64,000 nt of DNA from Archangium violaceum (GTDB lineage Bacteria > Myxococcota > Myxococcia > Myxococcales > Myxococcaceae). The position numbers and the translations under genes were made by a program. The notes under the pieces are model-generated. The model did no database searches. It was not told the DNA's origin and saw nothing but the letters and a program-made list of their open reading frames with translations. How positions within the stretch are numbered: position 1 is the first letter of the stretch; each line of letters opens with the position of its first letter. Below are positions 26,196-32,791 of the stretch, piece by piece. The stretch spans positions 10,977,501 to 11,041,500 of the forward strand of contig NZ_CP069338.1 of the NCBI RefSeq assembly GCF_016859125.1, written 5' to 3'.

Positions 26196-27365
26196 TCAAA
26201 TCAAGAGGTGCAGCTGAGCGATGACCGAGAGGACGTCGGTGGTACTCCCGCTCCCGGAGTCCAACCGCCGCGCCGTGCCATCCACCCGCAGCTCCACCTG
26301 CGGCAGGAAGATGAAGGCCGCGCCCAATCCAGCGCCCAGGTTCACCCCTTCCCCGCCCACCGTCCTCAACGCTTCTCCCGTCACCAGCAGGTGCAGGCCC
26401 TGAATCGGCTCCACGTCCGCCTGGAGCAGACCCGTGTAGCCGACCGCCATCCGCTGGTCCCTCGAGGAATTGACGAGCATGTCCGCCTCGCCCATCAGCA
26501 CCAGCGGCCCCGTCACGGCCCAACGGGCGAAGACGCCATGGGCCTGGCGCCAGAAGAGGGGCTGGCGGCTCTCCACGTCATAGTTGGCGCGGGTCACCAG
26601 ACTGCTCACGCCCAGGGCGAGGTTCGACCTCGGCGCCACCTCGAAGAAACCCGAGTAGCCCAGCTCCCGATAGATGTCGGGATGGATCATGAAGTTGCCG
26701 GCGATGCCCATCAGCTCGCCACGCATTCCCTCGCCGTTGTAGGCAACGGCCACGCCGTACTGCTGCTGGTCGTTGGAGTCGGTGCGCGTGCGCTCACGGA
26801 CCCATGAGGTGTGCTCCACGTTGCGCAAGCCGAAGGGGAGGTTCATCCGGCCGGCACGCACCGTCACCGTCTGCGCCTCGTTGTCCCAGCCGAGCCAGTG
26901 CTCGCGGGACACCAGGTTGTTCGTCTCCGTGGAGGTCAGGGCGGCGGCACGGGCGCGGCGGATGGCGAACCCCAGGCTGCCATTGGCGCGGAACTGGCCG
27001 AGCGTCGCCTGGGCACGCACGTCGCTCGTCATCTGCACGGGCCGCACGTTGGTCGTCTCGGAGGCCCGGTTGACGAGCGCTCCGCCACGGAAGGAGAGCG
27101 CCATGTTCAGCCACTCGGGCAGCGTCACCGCGCCGAAGAGGAAGCTCGTGCTGGGACTGACCTCCTCCTTCGTCTTGCCGTACGAGGCCGCGAGAAGCAG
27201 CTCGGACTGGGCACGTCCGTAGGCGGTGAGCAGACCGCCCCCGGAGGGGTCGGTGTGGCAGGAGGCGCAACTGGTGTAACCGTGGCGGATCATCCACGGG
27301 TAGGCCTGCGCACCGAGGGGTGCGAAGAGCCCGAGCAGGACGAAGAGGAGAAGGGCCGAGCGCAT
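26196..27365 (-). CDS. Outer-membrane porin-like protein with N-terminal single heme
   Basis: A 389-residue protein with a signal peptide (LLLFVLLGLFAPLGAQA), then YPWMIRHGYTSCASCHTDPS containing one CxxCH heme site, then PSGGGLLTAYGRAQ. The remaining ~330 residues are a repetitive amphipathic beta pattern typical of an outer-membrane barrel. The layout, one heme at the entrance of a barrel, is like fused porin-cytochromes such as Cyc2, though identity is not shown. It could pass electrons across the outer membrane. It lies 30 bp after the YceI gene and 17 bp before a second heme protein, so the three are likely an operon. Confidence 0.78.
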   Translation of the reverse strand: MRSALLLFVLLGLFAPLGAQAYPWMIRHGYTSCASCHTDPSGGGLLTAYGRAQSELLLAASYGKTKEEVSPSTSFLFGAVTLPEWLNMALSFRGGALVNRASETTNVRPVQMTSDVRAQATLGQFRANGSLGFAIRRARAAALTSTETNNLVSREHWLGWDNEAQTVTVRAGRMNLPFGLRNVEHTSWVRERTRTDSNDQQQYGVAVAYNGEGMRGELMGIAGNFMIHPDIYRELGYSGFFEVAPRSNLALGVSSLVTRANYDVESRQPLFWRQAHGVFARWAVTGPLVLMGEADMLVNSSRDQRMAVGYTGLLQADVEPIQGLHLLVTGEALRTVGGEGVNLGAGLGAAFIFLPQVELRVDGTARRLDSGSGSTTDVLSVIAQLHLLI

Positions 27366-27395
27366 GCGGGCGGTCTGAATCTGCTTGGGTTTTCG

Positions 27396-27932
27396 TTAGG
27401 TCTTCTTGAAGGAGAAGGAGACGGCCGTTTCGATGTCCGGCTTGACCGTCACGCCCATGTAGTTGGGGATGTTGATGTCGTAGTCCTTGAGGTTGAGGGG
27501 CACCTTTCCGCTCGCCTCGTAGACATCCCCGTTGCGCTTGACCGTGTAGGTGACGGGCACCTCCTTGGTCTTGCCGTGAATCGTCATCTTGCCGTTGGTC
27601 GTCTGGGTGACCGTCTGCCCGTTCTCCGGCAGCTTGATGGCGGTCCAGAGCACCTCCAGCACCGCCTCCGGGTACTTGGCCACCTCGAGATATTTTTCCT
27701 GCATGTGGCGATCGCGCAGGTCGATGCCCGTCTTGAGCGTCGCGAGCGGCACCGAGAAGACCACCTTATCTCCCTGGTCCTTGACGACGACCTCGTTGGT
27801 CTTTCCCTCGAGCTTGAACCCGGCGGGACCCTTCCCGGTGAACGCCGCGGTCGCATCACCGCTCCGCTCCACACCGGCGAAAGAAGGAGACGCGAGCAGC
27901 ATCGCCGCCATCAACGCATGCTTGAGCTTCAT
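27396..27932 (-). CDS. YceI-family periplasmic lipid-binding protein
   Basis: A 178-residue protein with a signal peptide (ALMAAMLLASPSFA) and a lipocalin-like YceI barrel. Typical features are the AAFTGKGPAGFKLEGKT opening, the ATLKTGIDLRDRHMQEKYLEV block (27680-27740), TTNGKMTIHGKTKEV and the ending DIETAVSFSFKKT. YceI proteins bind polyisoprenoid or other amphiphiles and are often encoded with cytochromes. ATG at 27932 is preferred because AGGAG lies nine bases upstream; the upstream ATG at 27959 lacks one. First gene of a three-gene row. Confidence 0.9.
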   Translation of the reverse strand: MKLKHALMAAMLLASPSFAGVERSGDATAAFTGKGPAGFKLEGKTNEVVVKDQGDKVVFSVPLATLKTGIDLRDRHMQEKYLEVAKYPEAVLEVLWTAIKLPENGQTVTQTTNGKMTIHGKTKEVPVTYTVKRNGDVYEASGKVPLNLKDYDINIPNYMGVTVKPDIETAVSFSFKKT

Positions 27933-28090
27933 GGGGGCACTCCTGGTGCAGTTGAACAACGTTCGGAAGGATGCATATCACCTCCTGACGCGCTCTGGCG
28001 ACAGAGAGAGCGCGCGCGTAATTTGAGGCAACACAGTGCGAATGACACAGCAGCGGGCGATTCCAGGAAGTCGGACCACGAAGCCCGGGA

Positions 28091-29395
28091 TCAGTCGTTG
28101 AGGGCTCCGGCGAGGATCCAGGAACGGATGCGGGTGAGCTCGCCGGGATTCATGTCGAAGTAGTCCGAATCGAACTGCGGCATCCTGCGGCCACAGTCCT
28201 CGCCACTGAGCCGCTGTACCAGCAGGGAGCTGTCGGGCTGGCCCGGTCGCACACGCAGCATGGGGCTACAGGCGCCGGCTCCCATCTTGTCGACGAGCGA
28301 GGCGTGGGAGCTGCCCTCTTGCAGGGAGAATCCCTCGGGAGTTCCGCCCGCGTCGTGGTGGCAGTCCGTACACGTCGTGTTCCAGATGGGCTGGATGTCA
28401 CGGGAGTATGACGGGACGTTGACCTGCACGAGCCCCGAACGTGTCACGGAAGCGGTTCCATCGGACACGGTGACCTCGAAGGAGTAGGTCGTGTTCGCGC
28501 CAATGTCGGAAGAGCGCCACTGCGCGACAGCGGCTGGCGAATCCGCGAAGATCCCCGCCGGGGTCGTGGTCCAGGAGTAGGTGAGCGGATCGCCGTCCGG
28601 ATCATTGGCCCCGATGAAGAGGCTGACGGTGTCTCCCGCGAGCACCGGTGTGGTGGGGACGGTGAGGGTGTCGTCCACGACGGGAGCCTGGTTGAGGCCG
28701 GGGACGTTCGCCACCGACACCGCCACCGTGGCCTGGGCCGAGCCTCCCCTTCCATCCGAGACCGTCACCTTCAAGGTGAAGGCCGTGTCGCGCGAAAGAA
28801 AGGGCGCCGTCCACGTGCGGGCCGCCCCGGCCTCGAGATCAAAGGTGCCCGCCGGAGAGAACGGGGACTGGGTCCAGACGTAGGTGAGCGGATCGCCATC
28901 CGGGTCGGAGGCGGTCACCGAGAGGGAGGTACTCGCGCCTTCGTCGAGCGAGGACGATGTGGCGGACACCTTGCCGATGATGGGGATGCGATTGGGTGGC
29001 GCGACGGTGAAGGAGATCGGCTCGGAGGCGGTGGCGTTGCCCGCGGCATCGTAGGCCCTGGCGGTGAGCTGGCTCTCTCCCTGCGCGGCGGTGGAGGCAT
29101 CCCAGGAGCAGGAGAAGGTCGCACCGGAGCTCTTCGGCGCGCCGTCCGAGCAGACGAGCGCGCCGGAGACATGGAACTCCATCCGGGTCACCGTGCCGGA
29201 GTTGTCCGCGGCGGTGGCCTGCAACGTGCGCCGGCCAGAGACGGTCTCCCCAGCCGACACGCCGCCCGTCACCCGGACGTTCTCCGGAGCAGTGGTGTCC
29301 CTGGCATCCCCGCCAGGACCGCAGCTCACGCCCAGGAGCAAGAGCGCGGGAAGCAATGTTTTCGGAGCCCGTCGGGTCCACGGATACGCGTGCAT
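28091..29395 (-). CDS. Lipoprotein with Ig-like/PKD repeats and C-terminal cytochrome c
   Basis: A 434-residue lipoprotein with lipobox LLLGVSC. It has an Ig-like domain (about 40-145), two PKD/cadherin-like domains each marked by SDPDGDPLTYVW or NDPDGDPLTYSW, and a final ~100 residues with a CTDCHHDAG heme site and RRMPQFDSDYF providing a possible Met ligand. The end resembles planctomycete/myxobacterial cytochrome-like domains. Start at 29395 is supported by GAGGAG five bases upstream; an in-frame ATG at 29407 lacks one. Separate from the YceI row by 160 bp. A redox role at the surface is likely; the partner is unknown. Confidence 0.82.
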   Translation of the reverse strand: MHAYPWTRRAPKTLLPALLLLGVSCGPGGDARDTTAPENVRVTGGVSAGETVSGRRTLQATAADNSGTVTRMEFHVSGALVCSDGAPKSSGATFSCSWDASTAAQGESQLTARAYDAAGNATASEPISFTVAPPNRIPIIGKVSATSSSLDEGASTSLSVTASDPDGDPLTYVWTQSPFSPAGTFDLEAGAARTWTAPFLSRDTAFTLKVTVSDGRGGSAQATVAVSVANVPGLNQAPVVDDTLTVPTTPVLAGDTVSLFIGANDPDGDPLTYSWTTTPAGIFADSPAAVAQWRSSDIGANTTYSFEVTVSDGTASVTRSGLVQVNVPSYSRDIQPIWNTTCTDCHHDAGGTPEGFSLQEGSSHASLVDKMGAGACSPMLRVRPGQPDSSLLVQRLSGEDCGRRMPQFDSDYFDMNPGELTRIRSWILAGALND

Positions 29396-29482
29396 GATTC
29401 TCCTCATGCCCGGGTGCCCGTCCTGGGCGCCCGGAGCTTTCGACCATCGTATGCCGACTCGACGCGAAGCTCCCCGCAATGA

Positions 29483-29986
29483 GGTGTTCAGGCGCTCATC
29501 TCGATTCCTCGGAAGCTGAGGGGGCGTCTGCTGCGCTTCGGCGTCTCCATCCCGAACCTGGGCTCCGCCGCGGTGAACATTCCGTCCCCCGAGGATCGGC
29601 CGGACCTCTACGAGTTCGATGAGTGCCACCAGCATGATCACCTCATCGGGTTCGCCAGCTACGAGTTGCTCGACGCCCAGAACACGGTGGTGACGGTGGG
29701 CCGCAAGCAGGGCTTCTTCCTGGTGGACTACGCGCCCTACTGCGGGGACGCGGGGCCCCAGACCGTCAACATCGACGGCTCGCAAGGCATCTCGCCGGGC
29801 TGGGCGGACGTGTACGCCGCGGACTACCCGTGCCAGTGGCTGGACATCACGGACGTGCCGGACGGCACCTACACCCTGCGCGTCGGCGTGGACAAGAACG
29901 ACCTCGTCGACGAGCAGGACGTACAGCCGAACACCGTGAGCGTGAAGGTGGAGATCTCCGCCAACGCCGTGGAAGTCCTCCCGTAG
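29483..29986 (+). pseudogene. 5'-truncated lysyl-oxidase-like gene
   Basis: The open frame begins after a stop at 29480 and ends at 29986. It reads into LLRFGVSIPNLGSAAV, FDECHQHDHLIGFASYELL, GRKQGFFLVDY and WADVYAADYPCQWLDITDVP. These are the C-terminal lysyl-oxidase features: the His-x-His-x-His copper site (HQHDH), the Lys in GRKQ that would form the quinone cofactor, and PDGTYTLRV. The first ~50-100 residues and the signal peptide of the family are missing, and only a GTG at 29573 could start it. It is probably a truncated copy, or less likely a short cytosolic form. Confidence 0.6.
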
Positions 29987-30042
29987 CGGGCCTCGTGGCC
30001 GACGTGCCCGCTCCCCCTGGGAGGTCGCACGCCGGCTTCGCC

Positions 30043-31503
30043 TCACGGGCTCTCCCAACGCCCCTCCACGCGGGCATCCGTGAAGGCGAGCCAGACCTCC
30101 TCCCGTCCGCCGACGAGCTCCCGCAGCTTGCGGTTGTGGAAGCCATTGAGCGGAACACCAAACCTGTACCCCGCCGGGCAGGACGCGGTGCCGCCGGACC
30201 AGGGCCCCGCGTTCGCCGACAGCACCCAGAAATCACCCGGGCAGGAGGATGGATCACACGTGGCGCCCGCCTTCACGCAGGCGTAGCGCTTCGACTTCGA
30301 GCAGAGGTCATCGTTCCAGCGCCCGTTGCTCCACATCGCGGCGCAGTCCTCGTCACCCGCGTTGTTGGGCTCGCCCTCGTCGAAGCTCCAGATGGCGCCC
30401 TTCAGGCCGCGGGCGAAGTAGGACTCACCATTCGGGGAATAGCCGGGGTCGGCCTCGGCCTGATCCATGGCGACGCTGAAGCCACACGCCATGACGGCCG
30501 CGACATCGATGCGATCGCTCAGGCCCGAGCCGCTGTAGCAATTCTCGAAATGGTCGCAGATCTGCCGCTCCTCGAACTGGGTGAACCGATGGGGCAACGG
30601 CTGTGGGAGCTGCGACGCATCCCGGATATCCTTCGAGCCACAGCGCGCGGCGTCGAACTGGGGCGCGAAGTTGGCGGCCCACGCCGGGTACTGGATGGAC
30701 AGGGTGTCCAGGCTGCCAGAGGCGAAGAACCAATCCCGCATGTTGCCGTCGGCACCGAGGTCGATGTTGTAGGCCGACCGGTCCTTGACCGCGATGACGA
30801 TGCGCCGGCCCAGTTGGACGAGCTCGCGCTGCGTCGGCCAACGGCTCGGGAAGAGGAGCTGCTTGTCACTCGGCCGGAAGATGAGGTCTCCCGAGGTGAG
30901 CGAGGTGCTCGCACCCGGCCGGAAGTCCTTGTCGAAGCGGTAGCGGAGCTCGTTGAAGAACTGCCGCTTGTAGGCCTCTCCCTCGTTGAAATAGTCCTCG
31001 AGGAGGATGAGGAGCACGTCCTCCTGGTGCTCCGGCGCGTTGATCCACCCGGCGATCTCCTCCTCGAGGGAGACACTCCACTGGCCGAAGGGCTCGCCCT
31101 CGTGGCTGAAGCAGACGTTCCAGCCGAACTGGCAGTCGCCCGTGGAGTTGCCATTGGCATCATCATAGACATCCAACATCAGGGTCCGGATGCCCATGTC
31201 CAGCTGCGCGGCGAGGCTCCGATGCTGGTTGGAGCGGAGGTAGTAACACAGGCCCGCGCCACACTTCGTGTAGACCGTGCTGACATGGGAGTTGTGGGTC
31301 CCGAGCCGCTGCCAGCGATCGAGCGGAACATCCCGCTGGAGGTCGCGCTGCTGGATGACGGCGGCCTTCGCGGCCCACGTATCCCTCAGCTCAATCTCCT
31401 GGCGCCAGACACCGGGTGATTCCGGCTCGGGAGCAACGGGCTCCTCCGCGCATGCGGCGAGGAACAGCAGGGACAGGAGACCGGGGATGCTCGCACGCGA
31501 CAC
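30043..31503 (-). CDS. Lipoprotein: PI-PLC-X-like phosphodiesterase fused to C-type lectin domain
   Basis: A 486-residue lipoprotein (LLSLLFLAAC lipobox). The N-terminal ~300 residues resemble phosphatidylinositol-specific phospholipase C X domains. They include the LGTHNSHVS catalytic-His motif, IRTLMLDVYDD, a second His in NVCFSHEGEPFG and IVIAVKDRSAYN. The C-terminal ~130 residues form a C-type-lectin-like fold (WSFDEGEPNNAGDEDCAAMW, WNDDLCSKSKRYACVK) with paired Cys. It probably binds glycans or lipids outside the cell. The GTG at 31503 is chosen: AAGGAGG is six bases upstream, whereas the ATG at 31551 would give no usable signal. Confidence 0.82.
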   Translation of the reverse strand: MSRASIPGLLSLLFLAACAEEPVAPEPESPGVWRQEIELRDTWAAKAAVIQQRDLQRDVPLDRWQRLGTHNSHVSTVYTKCGAGLCYYLRSNQHRSLAAQLDMGIRTLMLDVYDDANGNSTGDCQFGWNVCFSHEGEPFGQWSVSLEEEIAGWINAPEHQEDVLLILLEDYFNEGEAYKRQFFNELRYRFDKDFRPGASTSLTSGDLIFRPSDKQLLFPSRWPTQRELVQLGRRIVIAVKDRSAYNIDLGADGNMRDWFFASGSLDTLSIQYPAWAANFAPQFDAARCGSKDIRDASQLPQPLPHRFTQFEERQICDHFENCYSGSGLSDRIDVAAVMACGFSVAMDQAEADPGYSPNGESYFARGLKGAIWSFDEGEPNNAGDEDCAAMWSNGRWNDDLCSKSKRYACVKAGATCDPSSCPGDFWVLSANAGPWSGGTASCPAGYRFGVPLNGFHNRKLRELVGGREEVWLAFTDARVEGRWESP

Positions 31504-31615
31504 GGGAACCTCCTTCGAAATGAAAGCAGGAGTTGATATTCCCAGACCCATCCCGGATCAACCGTCATACCGCGCCTTCTCCTACTTCGAGGCCTGACAG
31601 GAATTTCCGTCCGCC

Positions 31616-32254
31616 CTACACTTCCTGAAAGAATTTGATCCCGGCGAGGACTCCTCCGGCGATGAGCAGCAGGCCCATGATCCGCACGCCCCAGGTCAAC
31701 ACGTGGCGGGGGAAGCGGCGCTCGTAGCGCCGGATCAGCCCGACGAACGCCAACTGCCAGCTGGCCACCCCCACGCCAGCGGCGGCACCGAAGGGAAGCG
31801 CGAGCAGCCCGGAGAAGGACACGAGCTGCAGCGAGTAGAGGAATGCCACCGCCGTGCTCCAGGTCGCCAGGAGGGTGGGATTCAGCGCGGCGATGGTGAA
31901 GCCGAGCAACAGCCCCTCGCGGTGCGGCTCCTGCTCGGGCTTCGCCTCGTCCCTGAGCTTCCACCGGGCGAAGTGCACCCCGAGCACGGTCAACACCACG
32001 GCGCTCAACCCATGAGACACCGGCAGGATGACGGGATACTTCGCGAGGAAGGTCGAGAACCCCCAGAAGGCCACGGCGGCATAGAGCGACACCGCCAACG
32101 CGGCCCCGAAGCCGATACGGAGGGCCGCGCCGTAGTGCCTCCGCACGCTCGTGGAGAACACCATCACCGCGATCGGGCCCGCCAGGGGCATGGAGCCGAT
32201 GAACCCGAACGCGAACGCCACGAGAGAGGTGATGAGCGTGTTCATCCGACTCAT
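31616..32254 (-). CDS. LysE-family translocator
   Basis: A 212-residue membrane protein with six hydrophobic segments. It has an amino-terminal signature GSMPLAGPIAVMVFSTSVRRHYGAALRIGFGAALA (32100-32210) matching the LysE/RhtB family, including the conserved G-P-I/A and a glycine-rich helix. Members export amino acids or small polar solutes. Start is uncertain between 32254 and 32245; neither has a good ribosome site. It faces away from the peptide gene, so its upstream region shares the 32255-32406 spacer. Confidence 0.8.
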   Translation of the reverse strand: MSRMNTLITSLVAFAFGFIGSMPLAGPIAVMVFSTSVRRHYGAALRIGFGAALAVSLYAAVAFWGFSTFLAKYPVILPVSHGLSAVVLTVLGVHFARWKLRDEAKPEQEPHREGLLLGFTIAALNPTLLATWSTAVAFLYSLQLVSFSGLLALPFGAAAGVGVASWQLAFVGLIRRYERRFPRHVLTWGVRIMGLLLIAGGVLAGIKFFQEV

Positions 32255-32306
32255 GGAGGTCACTGATGCGTGACTCGCGCAAGGACATTTCTGGCTGCTG
32301 GAGAGG
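32254..32306 (+). pseudogene. Decayed 5' copy of the small-peptide gene
   Basis: The ribosome site and first codons (GGAGG, then ATGCGTGACTCGCGCAAGGA) match those of the intact gene at 32407 almost base for base over about 45 nt. A one-base difference then throws the frame, and similarity fades. It lies upstream of the promoter at 32335, so it is not transcribed by that promoter. It indicates that the peptide gene was once tandemly repeated. Confidence 0.6.
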
Positions 32307-32334
32307 GTTCCCAGGGCCTGGCCCACCTGCCCGC

Positions 32335-32363
32335 TTGACGCCCCCGGCGCGGCTTTCTAGAAT
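32335..32363 (+). promoter_or_regulatory. Strong sigma-70-like promoter of the peptide operon
   Basis: -35 TTGACG and -10 TAGAAT are separated by 17 bp, each five of six to consensus. The expected start is near 32370, 37 nt before the peptide ATG. Such good boxes are rare in this GC-rich window. Confidence 0.7.
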
Positions 32364-32406
32364 TTCGAACCTTTCAGCATTACACCGCAGCAGGTGGAGG
32401 CCACGG

Positions 32407-32625
32407 ATGCGTTACTCGCGCAAGGATGTCTCGGAGCTGCTGGATGTGGTGAACGGGGGCCCTGACGTCTCCGGCTTCTCGACGTCGAACTTCTCCTCCA
32501 CCACGTACGTGCTGGTCGCCTCCGGCCCGGGCACGGTCTGGCAGGACATGTACAACTCGAGCCACCGGCTCTGCTCGGAAGACGGCGCCACCTCTCCCAC
32601 CGAGGACTGCGGCGGCCGCATCTGA
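32407..32625 (+). CDS. 72-residue peptide, possible precursor
   Basis: Starts with ATG eight bases after GGTGGAGG and behind a strong promoter. The N-terminal ~22 residues (MRYSRKDVSELLDVVNGG) are charged and helical, like a leader ending in a Gly-Gly-type site. The rest is Ser/Thr/Gly-rich and ends with WQDMYNSSHRLC, an acidic stretch, EDCGG and RI. No known family. Partial copies flank it (32254 and 32627). With a downstream ABC exporter and subtilase, it could be a RiPP or peptide-pheromone precursor; this is inference. Alternatively it is a small conserved regulator of the operon. Confidence 0.65.
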   Translation: MRYSRKDVSELLDVVNGGPDVSGFSTSNFSSTTYVLVASGPGTVWQDMYNSSHRLCSEDGATSPTEDCGGRI

Positions 32626-32626
32626 G

Positions 32627-32746
32627 CACGGTGGGACGGCCTGGCAGGACATCTACAACCCCAACCACCGCATCTGCGAGGACGGCACCGTTCCCGCTCC
32701 CGAGGATGCCCACCGGACCATCAACGCCGACTGCACCCTGCGCTGA
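32627..32746 (+). pseudogene. 3' copy of the peptide core region, out of frame
   Basis: Immediately after the peptide stop, another frame encodes GGTAWQDIYNPNHRICEDGT and ends at TGA 32744-32746 after INADCTLR. It matches the peptide's GTVWQDMYNSSHRLCSEDGA at both DNA and protein level. It lacks a leader and a start codon. It may be the second core of an ancestral longer precursor, cut by the stop at 32623, or a decayed tandem gene. Confidence 0.55.
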
Positions 32747-32791
32747 GGCGTCACGCCACTCGCTCGGAGCTCTCCGTCCCGCGGCACCGGA

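Noticed and set aside
32266-32625. Longer peptide gene starting at the upstream ATG
   Set aside because: The promoter at 32335-32363 lies downstream of that ATG, and the inserted stretch is unlike the peptide; the ATG at 32407 has its own good ribosome site.
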